Assembly: GCA_964030785.1 (NCBI GenBank) | Contig: OZ034975.1 | Location: 15,138,142 to 15,202,141, forward strand | Direction of reading: 5' to 3' | Source: Siderastrea siderea | Taxonomy: Eukaryota; Cnidaria; Anthozoa; Scleractinia; Rhizangiidae | DNA length: 64,000 nucleotides | Part shown: positions 20,234-28,027 of the stretch, piece by piece | Layout: every line of letters begins with the position of its first letter | Position numbering within the stretch: position 1 is the stretch's first letter | Translations under genes and position numbers: made by a program | The notes under the pieces: model-generated | Database searches by the model: none | Told to the model about the DNA's origin: nothing | The model's input: only the letters and a program-made list of their open reading frames with translations

Positions 20234-21127
20234 TCACGGCGAAACCCGGGACGAAGAGGTTTGTACACTCGGTGCTCCTCCTTGTTTATAACTGGTCACA
20301 ATGCTATTGGTCATGGTAACAGTGGAAATGTCACGTCCTTGGGCTAATTGTTCTTGATCCTGTAACATCATCCGTAAACGTCGTTGTAAATCCGCTTGAC
20401 GCAAGGTACGAGGTGGTGGACTCCCAGACGTCCAAGATCCTCGAGGGGTGGCTGGATTGGAGGCCGGTGTCAAAGGGGAAGTGGGGGTATTTCGTCGTCG
20501 TCCTCGTATTCGTCTCGGTCGTCGTCCACGACGACCACCGCCACCACCACCACCACCACCACCACCACCAGCGCCACCAGCACCACCACCACCAGCACCA
20601 CCACCACCCCCAGCAGCACCACCAGTACCACCACCAGCACCACCTCCACCAGCACCAGCACCACCACCACCACCACCACCACGTCCACCACCACGTCCAC
20701 CACGTCCACCACCACGTCCACCACCACGTCCACCACGTCCACCACCATTACCCCCAGCACCCGCTGCTGTTCGAGCACCCGCTGCCAAGGGTACGCTAGG
20801 AGGACTCGCAGGGGTTCGAGCACCAGAAGACGGCGGGGTGGTGTGTATACTACGGTAGGATTGACTTCCTGGACTTCCTACCCCAGCAGGGGAAGAGGCC
20901 TGCACAGGGGGCGCACCATCTACATCGGCAGGGGGGATGGATTCCATAAACCGAGAGAGGGGATCGGCTCCCATTTCCTCCATGGCGACGTCGAGAAGGC
21001 CTTGGTCTCCCGACCAAAATAAATCTTGGAAGGCCCTTGGGGACATTTGATTACTGGTGGTCGCCCCCACACCCGCAGGGGCCGCAGTATCGTACGATTG
21101 CGGAGGTTGACGGTCATCATCGGCCAT
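20234..21127 (-). CDS. Glycine/arginine-rich (RGG) low-complexity protein
   Basis: 297 aa. A mostly acidic, disordered N-terminus (1-105), a long Gly-rich tract with RGG/RGGGR repeats (about 122-200), an Arg-rich block RRGRRPRRIRGRRR (198-211), and a C-terminal part ending TMTNSIVTSYKQGGAPSVQ..., which I have seen as the conserved end of a Polinton protein. RGG tracts bind nucleic acid and can drive condensates; a genome-binding or assembly role is inference. The tract is a near-pure CCA/CAC trinucleotide repeat at about 20535-20755 and so probably varies in length. TATA box at 21163-21168. Confidence 0.75.
   Translation of the reverse strand: MADDDRQPPQSYDTAAPAGVGATTSNQMSPRAFQDLFWSGDQGLLDVAMEEMGADPLSRFMESIPPADVDGAPPVQASSPAGVGSPGSQSYRSIHTTPPSSGARTPASPPSVPLAAGARTAAGAGGNGGGRGGRGGGRGGGRGGRGGGRGGGGGGGAGAGGGGAGGGTGGAAGGGGGAGGGGAGGAGGGGGGGGGGGGRRGRRPRRIRGRRRNTPTSPLTPASNPATPRGSWTSGSPPPRTLRQADLQRRLRMMLQDQEQLAQGRDISTVTMTNSIVTSYKQGGAPSVQTSSSRVSP
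20535..20755. repeat. Trinucleotide (CAC/GTG) low-complexity tract
   Basis: About 220 bp of CACCAC-type repeats with CGT interruptions, encoding the Gly/Arg-rich part of the gene above. It also opens long spurious His-, Pro- and Thr-rich frames on the other strand. Confidence 0.85.
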
Positions 21128-21162
21128 GGTTGCTTTCTCTTTTTTCCTGTTCCAAGGGTGCC

Positions 21163-21168
21163 TTTATA
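21163..21168 (-). promoter_or_regulatory. TATA box of glycine-rich gene and its chain
   Basis: TATAAAGG on the minus strand, about 36 bp before ATG 21127. No equally clear TATA box appears ahead of the closely packed downstream genes until 18930-18950, so it may serve a multi-gene transcript. Confidence 0.6.
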
Positions 21169-21817
21169 GCCGATTTTGATAGGTGCGAGTCCATCCTTCG
21201 TCTTTTAACAGGTGACTCAACACACGTTGTTGATCGGAGGAGGCCGGATGTAAATCCAAGACCAAATACCCATACGGTCGTGTCGTGGCTTGATGAAACG
21301 TCTCCAACGTGTCTTTCCAAGTGGTCGGAAACGATTGAAGCATGACATTGCGTACCCCTAATTGATCTCGGGGGTTCTTGAACGCTACAATGTAATGGGC
21401 ATTGCGGGATATACTTTTAGCATAGCGACCCACGGGAAACATGTCTTGGCACAAGTACAACACGGTCACCCCTTGATGATGCGAATGTTTGGTGAATAAA
21501 TCCAACACGCGTTTATCGTGACTCCCTTCATCCATTAAATCATCCAAGACAAGGACCCCCTGTCCTTGAGGAAACCATTGGACCAACGCCTCATGATCGG
21601 GAATCCCTTTGTGAAACATGACCCCTTGCTCTTGCATGCCTTGAAATCGATCTTGCCAGGCCCCATAACAATAATGTCGTTGGGTCGGTGGGGTTTCAAA
21701 CAAGTCTGGGTTGTCTACCAAGAGTTTTTCCGTAAACACGGTTTTGCCACATCCCGAAGGACCCACGACCAAAATACTGGAGGGGGTATGAAAACGAAAC
21801 GGTTTCCCCGTTTGCAT
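21164..21817 (-). CDS. FtsK/HerA-type genome-packaging ATPase (A32-like)
   Basis: 217 aa from ATG 21817 (MQTGKPFRFHTPSSIL). Walker A GPSGCGKT at 19-26 and Walker B VLVLDDLMDE at about 88-97 are intact; sensor-like FTKHSHHQG and YLCQDMFP follow. This is the A32-like ATPase that pumps DNA into capsids in Polintons, virophages and poxviruses. The open frame extends further upstream, but that part translates the tRNA-like gene and the Pol III terminator, so the ATG at 21817 is the sensible start; AATAAAAAG at 21851-21859 may act as its TATA box. The stop overlaps the TATA box of the next gene. Confidence 0.93.
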   Translation of the reverse strand: MQTGKPFRFHTPSSILVVGPSGCGKTVFTEKLLVDNPDLFETPPTQRHYCYGAWQDRFQGMQEQGVMFHKGIPDHEALVQWFPQGQGVLVLDDLMDEGSHDKRVLDLFTKHSHHQGVTVLYLCQDMFPVGRYAKSISRNAHYIVAFKNPRDQLGVRNVMLQSFPTTWKDTLETFHQATTRPYGYLVLDLHPASSDQQRVLSHLLKDEGWTRTYQNRL

Positions 21818-21835
21818 GATGACTAAATACTCATG

Positions 21836-21845
21836 AAAAAAAAAA
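21836..21845 (-). terminator. Pol III T-run terminator after the tRNA-like gene
   Basis: Ten consecutive T on the minus strand, about 15 nt after the 3' end of the tRNA-like gene; such a run is the standard Pol III stop signal. Confidence 0.7.
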
Positions 21846-21859
21846 GGCACCTTTTTATT

Positions 21860-21946
21860 GGAATCGGTGGGACTCGAACCCACGCACAATCCCCCAACAC
21901 CTATTTTTCGGGGATCCAAAGGCTCTACCGACTGAGCTACGACTCC
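21860..21946 (-). tRNA. tRNA-like gene with atypical anticodon arm
   Basis: 87 nt on the minus strand. The acceptor arms GGAGTCG and CGATTCC pair over 7 bp (one G-U). The D arm is GCTC-AGTCGGTA-GAGC and the T arm GTGGG-TTCGAGT-CCCAC, both perfect; these also supply Pol III A box (TAGCTCAGTCGG) and B box (GGTTCGAGTCC). The 38 nt between D and T arms are about 15 longer than in a class I tRNA. I cannot form a normal 5-bp stem with 7-nt loop there; instead ATCCCC can pair with GGGGAT around a 15-nt loop. An intron, a long variable arm, or a tRNA mimic are all possible, so no anticodon is assigned. It sits between the protease and ATPase genes. Confidence 0.7.
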
Positions 21947-21973
21947 GACACCGTTTTTTCCAACATATTTTAT

Positions 21974-22513
21974 TTAACAATTACATTGATGATACGGATG
22001 ACAACAAAGTTGATACCATCTGGCTTCTTGACCTACAATCAATTGTTGAAGGCGTTGACCCGCTTGATGGTCATTGCTGACATAATCATGATCCGAAAAC
22101 TCATTTAAAAAATCTTGTAAGGTCCGTCCACGGGCTTTGGCTTTCAAGTACAACAAGGCGTAATCACCACAACTCTTGCTTGAAATGGCTTGGAGGGACT
22201 TGCCATTGGTCACCACATACTTCCAATGTTGGACAATCCAATCTCGTAACGGGGTGGCTTGCACGTACGTGTCCAAAGGCAAAGCATAACTATCGAGGAC
22301 TTCACACACCTTTCCATCCGTCCAGACCGCTAACCAATGTTGTCCGGGTTGATCGTGCGGGTCCGTATTCACAATGTACCCTTGGGGTTGGGTCTTGACA
22401 GGACTCTTGGGTAAACGATCACAGGCCACCGTTCCGTAAAAGACAGGTTTCAATTGGGGGTCGTCTCGGGCTAAATAATCCAACTGCACATTATTCAAGG
22501 CCACATGTTCCAT
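21974..22513 (-). CDS. PRO: Adenain-like maturation cysteine protease
   Basis: 179 aa of the adenovirus-type (C5/Ulp1-like) protease family, which trims capsid and core precursors during virion maturation. The catalytic set is visible: His59 in GQHWLAVW, Asp74 in EVLDSY, Gln108 and the nucleophile Cys115 in SSKSCGDYALLYL. Spacing fits adenain. It ends in a Cys/His-rich tail (CCHPYHQCNC). The ATG at 22513 lies 2 bp after the major capsid stop, so it is probably expressed from the capsid-gene transcript or by a very local promoter. The GG motifs in the small basic proteins are its likely substrates. Confidence 0.93.
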   Translation of the reverse strand: MEHVALNNVQLDYLARDDPQLKPVFYGTVACDRLPKSPVKTQPQGYIVNTDPHDQPGQHWLAVWTDGKVCEVLDSYALPLDTYVQATPLRDWIVQHWKYVVTNGKSLQAISSKSCGDYALLYLKAKARGRTLQDFLNEFSDHDYVSNDHQAGQRLQQLIVGQEARWYQLCCHPYHQCNC

Positions 22514-22515
22514 CT

Positions 22516-23916
22516 TTAGTGTTGGTAAATGTTATACAACACGGCTCCGTTGCGGTCAATCTCCAGCAAGTTCTCAAATTCCCCATACACGAGTACGGTT
22601 ATATTGAGACCGGGGGCGGCTCCAAATTCCAAGACGAGTTGTAAATCGCCCGTTTGCTTGGGGTTGAGGTTTTGACTGTCAGCACATCCATTGGCGACAT
22701 TGTCAAACATGTACAAGGTACAATTTTTCTGATGGCCCCAATCTCCTAGTTCTACCATATTGCCTTTCTTTTTACACCAAGCGCCACTGGCTTGCAGAAA
22801 ACGGAAGTAGCCTAGATTATCTCGGCTGCCATTGTTGTGCACTAACTGTAGGGTTTCATAAGGGTACTCTTCTCCTTTGACAATCTGTTTAATGGACGTC
22901 AGACCAAATTTCTGGAAACAGAAAGGATCTCGGGTCACATCTCCATTGAAGGCGCGGCTGTCCAGTAACCCCACAATCAATCGGTCGGGTATTCTGCTTT
23001 GAAACAGGTTCGAGATATCAAAGCGGGTCAGGTTGTTTTGCATGCTGAAGGTCCGGATTTCACTGCGGACGGTTGGGTAAGCAGCCACTTGGCCTTCATT
23101 GTGTCTTTTTTCAGATAAACTCTGGTAGATGGCGTCATTCAAACGCAGTTGGCAGAGATGAAACCGTAGTTTGACATCGCCTTCCATCAATCGGCCTGCC
23201 AGAGCCACTCCATTCAAAAACAGGTTAGGGCTGTTGAAATGAAATTTCATCTTGATTTCGATGCCTGGCACCAACAATTTGCCGGTATGAAAGACTTCCA
23301 AGTGCGGGGTAAACACCAGACTGTGGGTCAGACCTCCAGCATACTTCTCCACTTCGTCCGCAGAGGTATCGAAGGCCGCTTTATGATTAGCAGTCAGATC
23401 TTGCCAATGTTGATGGTTTCCTGCTTTGTCTGTGTTGGTGGCAGTCCATTGGGGTGGGAAATCCACTTGATTGAACCATCCTTGGGGTCCTAACACGGTC
23501 TTGCCATCTTCTCGGTCATAATTCAACAAGGTTTCCAGGTAAGCTTTGTAATGATAAGTGTCGGATTGAGGACTGATCAACGTGCCATTCAAATGCAAGT
23601 CAATTTGTTTGATGATGGAATGGGCCAAATTATTGACGGGCCACAATTTTTGAGCGGCGTCCAAGTTATCGTTCGTACTCTTTTGCAATCTCAATTCCAT
23701 GGTAAAGTAACTGCGGCCCAAATCCACAAAATCGTCCAACCCTGGAATGATGAATTCCATGGGATTGATACCCGTGGTGGTGGGTTGAATGGTGACCATG
23801 CGATAGGCATTGATGCTAATGTCGGTCGGTGGCACCTTGAAAATCCGTAACGCCGGGTTGACGGTCCCTTCGGAACGCTCGTGAGCCGGGGCGGTTTGTG
23901 TACTCACGTCAGGCAT
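22516..23916 (-). CDS. MCP: Major capsid protein (double jelly-roll)
   Basis: 466 aa. Pattern typical of Polinton capsid proteins often annotated as F54H12.2-like: SYFTMELRLQK, PVNNLAHSIIKQIDLHLNG and YHYKAYLETLLNY in the N-terminal half, FHFNSPNLFLNG in the middle, and a C-terminal part ending LVYGEFENLLEID. These belong to the hexon-like double jelly-roll fold that forms icosahedral shells. The start ATG 23916 follows the next small gene's stop by 2 bp. No frameshift or stop seen, so it looks functional. Confidence 0.92.
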   Translation of the reverse strand: MPDVSTQTAPAHERSEGTVNPALRIFKVPPTDISINAYRMVTIQPTTTGINPMEFIIPGLDDFVDLGRSYFTMELRLQKSTNDNLDAAQKLWPVNNLAHSIIKQIDLHLNGTLISPQSDTYHYKAYLETLLNYDREDGKTVLGPQGWFNQVDFPPQWTATNTDKAGNHQHWQDLTANHKAAFDTSADEVEKYAGGLTHSLVFTPHLEVFHTGKLLVPGIEIKMKFHFNSPNLFLNGVALAGRLMEGDVKLRFHLCQLRLNDAIYQSLSEKRHNEGQVAAYPTVRSEIRTFSMQNNLTRFDISNLFQSRIPDRLIVGLLDSRAFNGDVTRDPFCFQKFGLTSIKQIVKGEEYPYETLQLVHNNGSRDNLGYFRFLQASGAWCKKKGNMVELGDWGHQKNCTLYMFDNVANGCADSQNLNPKQTGDLQLVLEFGAAPGLNITVLVYGEFENLLEIDRNGAVLYNIYQH

Positions 23917-23918
23917 GT

Positions 23919-24146
23919 TTAACGTCGAGTACTGGTACCCCGTCGTCGTCGTGAGGGGTTCTTATAGCGTCGTCGTCGTCGTGCTAAACGTTGTCTCAAA
24001 TCAAACCCGGGGACTCTCATCACCTCGGGACTCAACCATCCACCACGTTGTCGTCGCATGAGTTTCCAAAAAGGATACAGTCCTCCCCATTGAGACAACC
24101 CTCGATCACTACGAATCCGTCGAGGTCGTGAATGCAAGGGTTCCAT
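23919..24146 (-). CDS. Small basic protein with RRQRGG motif
   Basis: 75 aa from ATG 24146 (MEPLHSRPRRIRSD). Contains GLSQWGGLYPFWKLMRRQRGG, then WLSPEVMRVPGFDL and a tail of Arg/Lys runs. A core or minor capsid precursor is likely by position (just before the capsid gene) and by the GG motif. The TCA stop of the next upstream gene lies 2 bp before this start. Confidence 0.7.
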   Translation of the reverse strand: MEPLHSRPRRIRSDRGLSQWGGLYPFWKLMRRQRGGWLSPEVMRVPGFDLRQRLARRRRRYKNPSRRRRGTSTRR

Positions 24147-24148
24147 GT

Positions 24149-24475
24149 TCACACTCCAAAAATATCTCGCGCACGTTTGGTTTGTTTGGGAAACAAAGCA
24201 CTGGCCACACGCACGGCGTCTTTCACGCTCTTATGACTCAACGCTTTCTTGGCTTGTTTGGTAATTTCCTTTTTAATGACGTCTTCGGCTTTGCGTTTGA
24301 CACCTCGTGTTAACCCTGCATTCAATCCTCTCTTGATATTACTAGGCAGTTTTAAAGGATTTCGCGTGCTTTTAAGGCCTTGGAAACCCCCACGCAGGAC
24401 CTCCCTCATCAGGCCGTTGCCGTATTGATCATACCACTCGTCTGTCCGAAATCGTGTCAAACTTCCCCCTCGCAT
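24149..24475 (-). CDS. Putative pVI-like minor virion protein
   Basis: 108 aa from ATG 24475 (MRGGSLTRFRTDEWYDQYG). Residues 25-30 hold VLRGGF, a possible maturation site; the rest is basic and predicted helical (VKRKAEDVIKKEITKQAKKAL). The arrangement resembles adenovirus pVI/pVII-type precursors (short leader, GG site, basic helical body), but no homology can be claimed by eye. TATA box at 24529-24536, about 55 bp upstream. The longer frame begins with a non-ATG codon and was not used. Confidence 0.65.
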   Translation of the reverse strand: MRGGSLTRFRTDEWYDQYGNGLMREVLRGGFQGLKSTRNPLKLPSNIKRGLNAGLTRGVKRKAEDVIKKEITKQAKKALSHKSVKDAVRVASALFPKQTKRARDIFGV

Positions 24476-24528
24476 GGTGTCTTCTTGACTGTTCACCAAG
24501 GTCTATGCTTCACGTCACCCCCTTTGTC

Positions 24529-24536
24529 TTTTTATA
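24529..24536 (-). promoter_or_regulatory. TATA box ahead of minor virion/capsid/protease chain
   Basis: TATAAAAA on the minus strand, ~55 bp before ATG 24475. It is the only clear TATA box before the run of four genes 24475 to 21974, which are separated by 2 bp each. Confidence 0.55.
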
Positions 24537-24539
24537 CCG

Positions 24540-24731
24540 TCATCGGCCTTTCTTTTTCTTCCGAGTGGTCGCTGCTTCCATGGCTTTTTTGCCACCGTAA
24601 CCCGCGGCACCACCCACCGCTCCCAACGTGGCGGCTTTCCCCACGGCCATCAAGGCTGGCACGAGAGCGGCCAGAGGCAAGAGACCGCCTCGTTGCCTTC
24701 TTCGTCTTCGACGTACTCTTGTCTTTGGCAT
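24540..24731 (-). CDS. Small protein: Arg-rich leader, QRGG, hydrophobic segment
   Basis: 63 aa. MPKTRVRRRRRRQRGG, then LLPLAALVPALMAVGKAATLGAVGGAAG (long hydrophobic segment, residues 17-45) and a KKKKGR tail. The layout matches 19298-19468 and adenovirus pX/mu or a small membrane protein. ATAAAAAG at 24761-24769, about 35 bp before the ATG, could be its TATA box and overlaps the stop of the next gene. Confidence 0.7.
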   Translation of the reverse strand: MPKTRVRRRRRRQRGGLLPLAALVPALMAVGKAATLGAVGGAAGYGGKKAMEAATTRKKKKGR

Positions 24732-24766
24732 CTTTGATTGACCATCCCCTTTTTTCCCTTTTCTTT

Positions 24767-25816
24767 TTATGTCTTTTTGAAGTGCAAGGTGACCAGGGTG
24801 TTGCCTTTGCCAAACCTGACCAACTTATCCTCGGTGCCAGACGTTTCGGTGACTTGCATTTGAATGATTTCCACGACTTCATTACGAAGCGGTAGGTATT
24901 GAATGTGCAACGGTTCAAAGTACATGGTACCTCTGCCTTCCCGCTTGTAGTGGATTTCACGCAACAAATCGGTCACGCGATTGCCTACCATCATACTGCC
25001 TGCCACGTCCGAGTACACGTGCAACGATCGCGAGGGATCTCCCACTACCGCCCGAAACGCCACATTCAAGTTGGTGAAACGCCACCCACAACTCATACTC
25101 AATCGTAAATGATCCGGTGAAAACGAACGCACCGTCCAAAAGACCGGGTTGTGCTGATCGTCGTCCACATCGTTCCAATCGTTGTCAACGGGTTTTGTCA
25201 TGTTGGGGATTTGATCCCCCATGAAGTCTTGCTGTAAATTCGGCCCCAAAATCAACCCACTGCTAATTTTACGTAACCATCCCATCTTGACAGCCAACTT
25301 GGTGTAGATGTACAGGGCTGGCGTGTCGGTTTTGCAATGACAGACATTCGTGTTGTCAATGATGAGATCCTCGCCTTCCCAACGAAACTTGACGTACCTG
25401 TGTTTGCCCTGATCATTGGTAAAACGACCTCCTTGAATCGCCGTTTCCTTGCGTCGTTGTTCCAAGTGAGTAATGGCCGCTTTCATGAAACTCACGCCAT
25501 CCACCACCCAATCCCAATGTTGAATGTCGTTGATGAGGGTTTGCGCGCTGTCTCTTCGCCCGACCGTTTCCCCGTCTTTTCCACCCGGTTTGGGATAGGT
25601 TTGGTCCCAGGTCGTCGACATGATGAACCCATCTTTCTGCACCAACTCGTACAAATTGACGTGCGTATCCGGTAAGGAAATGGCACTCAACCCCACTTGC
25701 CATCCACCTCCTTGTAACCGTAACGGTTGAGGTAAACGAATCTTGAAGGAATTGGCTTGGTTGTTGGGAAATTCATGTCGGTTGGCATGACTCGGTAACG
25801 TCACGTAGAACGACAT
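24767..25816 (-). CDS. SFYVTL-family protein 1 (minor capsid/penton candidate)
   Basis: 349 aa beginning MSFYVTLPSHANRHEFPNN and ending LVRFGKGNTLVTLHFKKT. Proteins with this FYVTL start and (V/L)TLHF end are constant companions of the major capsid gene in animal Polintons. I infer a minor-capsid (penton-like, jelly-roll) role from that; fold prediction would be needed. Conserved blocks shared with its paralogues include LSMSCGWRFTNLN, LHVYSDVAGSMMVGNRVTDLLREI and FEPLHIQYLPLRNEVVEII. It starts 12 bp after the stop of paralogue 2. Confidence 0.75.
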   Translation of the reverse strand: MSFYVTLPSHANRHEFPNNQANSFKIRLPQPLRLQGGGWQVGLSAISLPDTHVNLYELVQKDGFIMSTTWDQTYPKPGGKDGETVGRRDSAQTLINDIQHWDWVVDGVSFMKAAITHLEQRRKETAIQGGRFTNDQGKHRYVKFRWEGEDLIIDNTNVCHCKTDTPALYIYTKLAVKMGWLRKISSGLILGPNLQQDFMGDQIPNMTKPVDNDWNDVDDDQHNPVFWTVRSFSPDHLRLSMSCGWRFTNLNVAFRAVVGDPSRSLHVYSDVAGSMMVGNRVTDLLREIHYKREGRGTMYFEPLHIQYLPLRNEVVEIIQMQVTETSGTEDKLVRFGKGNTLVTLHFKKT

Positions 25817-25828
25817 CTTCTTTCTTCT

Positions 25829-26872
25829 TCACACCACGACTTCCCTTTTAAAGTGGAGAGTCAAGAGGGTATGTCCTTCACCAAACTTGGCCAGATCCCC
25901 ATTGATTTCGGCCATCTGGGTTTCCACGATTTCCACCACTTCGTTGCGTACTGGGACATATTGAATATGTCGAGGTTCAAAGTGGGTGGTGTTTTGAGGC
26001 TGGTACTTGATTTCTCGTAAGAGATAGGTGATACGACCCCCTACCATACTGCTGGTCCCTACATCACAATACACGTGCAAAGGACGCGTCGGAGCAAATT
26101 CCAACGAGGGACGAAAGGTCTCGTTCAAATTCACAAACCGCCAAGGGCACGATAGACTCAACTTCACATAATCCCCCTCCACTTTCCAAAAGATGGGCTT
26201 GTTGGCGGCATCGCGGATGTCCGTCGGGGTGGGAATGGTGGAAATGCCTTGAAATTCTTGCAAGAGATTCGGACCTAATCGATACTGACCGGGGGACACT
26301 TGTTCAATCCATCCCATTCTCAGGGCCAAGGTTCTACCCCATGACACGTGCGCCACTTGTCGTTTGTAATCCACATTGGTGGTATTCAATAACAAATCCC
26401 CTTCGGAGGTCCATTCAAAGGTCGGGTACAATTTGACGCCATTGTCCTCGGCCCATTTGTTTTTGGGTTGGGTTTGTTTCGCACGGCTTTGCTCGTAACG
26501 GTACACCAGTTGATGAAAAAAGTGCGATCCCGTCGACGAGAGCAATTGCTTTCTCATATCTCGACCGTAGACAGTGAGTTCGCGACGTTCATGGTACCAG
26601 ACATCGTCCCCTTGATCGTCTGTGTCATGCACCCGTTCGTGCCATCGTACATACAACAGAGGATGGGAATCGCCCACTCCTCCTTCTTCCGCTACCACGG
26701 GAATGGTGGGTAAGGATAAACTCACCATGCCCACCATCCATCCTCGTCCCATAAATCGAATGGGTTTAGGCAATCGGTTTCTGAAATGATGGCTCTTGTT
26801 CCCAGGAAACTCCTTGGTACTCGCATGACTCATCAACGTCACGTAAAACGAAGAGTTGGGGACGAACGTCAT
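25829..26872 (-). CDS. SFYVTL-family protein 2 (minor capsid/penton candidate)
   Basis: 347 aa starting MTFVPNSSFYVTLMSHAST and ending LAKFGEGHTLLTLHFKREV. It aligns along its whole length with protein 1 (for example LSLSCPWRFVNLN, LHVYCDVGTSSMVGGRITYLLREI and FEPRHIQYVPVRNEVVEIV), so the two arose by tandem duplication and have diverged strongly. Expressed with the integrase gene that precedes it by 3 bp. Possibly a distinct spike or vertex protein. Confidence 0.75.
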   Translation of the reverse strand: MTFVPNSSFYVTLMSHASTKEFPGNKSHHFRNRLPKPIRFMGRGWMVGMVSLSLPTIPVVAEEGGVGDSHPLLYVRWHERVHDTDDQGDDVWYHERRELTVYGRDMRKQLLSSTGSHFFHQLVYRYEQSRAKQTQPKNKWAEDNGVKLYPTFEWTSEGDLLLNTTNVDYKRQVAHVSWGRTLALRMGWIEQVSPGQYRLGPNLLQEFQGISTIPTPTDIRDAANKPIFWKVEGDYVKLSLSCPWRFVNLNETFRPSLEFAPTRPLHVYCDVGTSSMVGGRITYLLREIKYQPQNTTHFEPRHIQYVPVRNEVVEIVETQMAEINGDLAKFGEGHTLLTLHFKREVVV

Positions 26873-26875
26873 TTT

Positions 26876-28027
26876 TTAGTCACGTCGTCTTTTGGGTGGG
26901 CTTGTCTCTTGGGTCTTTTTCCTCTTGGGTGGGCTTGTCTTTTTCCTCTTGGGTGGTTGGAGAGACGTTACGTCTTGGCTTGCAATCCAACTATTGTACT
27001 TGTCGGGCCACCCTTTCCACTTGACCAACCAACGATCTTTTTGTCGCTTAAGTACCTTTTCAATGCGAAACACCTCGGACACATGGACTTTTTGTAAATC
27101 CTCTTCATAAAACGTGCCTTGGACGGGGGTATCATCCCATTCGTGAATCTTATACGTGGGCACGGGTCCCGGGATCACACGATGCACCACAAACACTTCT
27201 TCGGTCCAACCAGGTAAATAGCCTTTTTCAAAGGTACGATGAATCTTGTTGAGACGTACACGATCTCCGACTTTGAATTTGGGTTTCTTCTGGCCTTTCC
27301 ATCGTTTGGCATACAATCGTTTCCACACCGCTTCTTCGTTGTCCCATGTCACGTCTTGAGGGGCCATACCAATACTTCGATGACGGGTCGCATTGTAGCC
27401 TTGCACCAACTCGGGTAACACATCGTCAAAGCGTAAGGTGTTGGCCGCGGTAAAATAACGATACAACCGTTCTTTCAAGGTCCGATTAAATCGTTCCACG
27501 ACACTGGCTTTGGCATCCCCTTCGGTGGAAAAATGTTGAATCCCTTGCTCGTCGAGCCATCGTTGAAAAGTCCGATTATAAAATTCTTTCCCTCGATCCG
27601 TTTGCAATCGATTGGGTTGACGTCGTTCTTTCAAAATCTTCTCAAAGGCACGGACCAAGGCGACCCCGGTTTTGTCTTTCAACGGTTGCACCCACGCGTA
27701 CTTGGACAAGACATCCAAAACCGTCAACAAGTATCGTATACCCCGATTATACTTGGCCAACGGTTGCACTTCCACTAAATCCGCGACCCATTGATCATCT
27801 AAACCTCCTACGATCACGGGGACGGTGGGAAAACGACGACGACGTGATTTATGTAATGTATAGGCCAAATCCCGTTCCAACACCCGTTGGGCTTTTTTCA
27901 AAGGGAGACGATGGGCTTTAGCAAACCGTTGCACACCTCCTAAACTGCCGGGGGCTCTCGGATCGTGGTACCGATTCAACCATGATGGGGAGACCTTTTT
28001 CTTTCGAGGGGCCATACGTTCTGGCAT
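26876..28027 (-). CDS. INT: Retroviral-type integrase with chromodomain
   Basis: 383 aa. The RVE catalytic core (about 70-230) has D83 (WVADLVEV), D144 (LQTDRGKEFY) and E178 (SVVERFNRTLKERL), giving a D,D-x33-E triad. A chromodomain follows at about 318-350 (FRIEKVLKRQKDRWLVKWKG), then a tail of PPKRKK repeats likely acting as nuclear signal. It would join the element ends to host DNA, giving the 6-bp duplication seen. The chromodomain may direct integration to marked chromatin. An HHCC-like zinc motif is not evident. ATG 28027 lies inside the next gene's end (52-bp overlap); a second ATG at 28015 is possible. Confidence 0.95.
   Translation of the reverse strand: MPERMAPRKKKVSPSWLNRYHDPRAPGSLGGVQRFAKAHRLPLKKAQRVLERDLAYTLHKSRRRRFPTVPVIVGGLDDQWVADLVEVQPLAKYNRGIRYLLTVLDVLSKYAWVQPLKDKTGVALVRAFEKILKERRQPNRLQTDRGKEFYNRTFQRWLDEQGIQHFSTEGDAKASVVERFNRTLKERLYRYFTAANTLRFDDVLPELVQGYNATRHRSIGMAPQDVTWDNEEAVWKRLYAKRWKGQKKPKFKVGDRVRLNKIHRTFEKGYLPGWTEEVFVVHRVIPGPVPTYKIHEWDDTPVQGTFYEEDLQKVHVSEVFRIEKVLKRQKDRWLVKWKGWPDKYNSWIASQDVTSLQPPKRKKTSPPKRKKTQETSPPKRRRD

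Noticed and set aside
20396..21022. Long plus-strand frames rich in Thr, His or Pro
   Set aside because: They are readings of the trinucleotide repeat opposite the Gly/Arg-rich gene; three frames are open at once, which is expected of such a repeat.
21818..21919. Extended N-terminus of the packaging ATPase
   Set aside because: It would translate the tRNA-like gene and the T-run; family members start just before the Walker A region.
21860..21946. Naming an amino acid for the tRNA-like gene
   Set aside because: No canonical anticodon stem-loop can be formed by eye; any assignment would be a guess.
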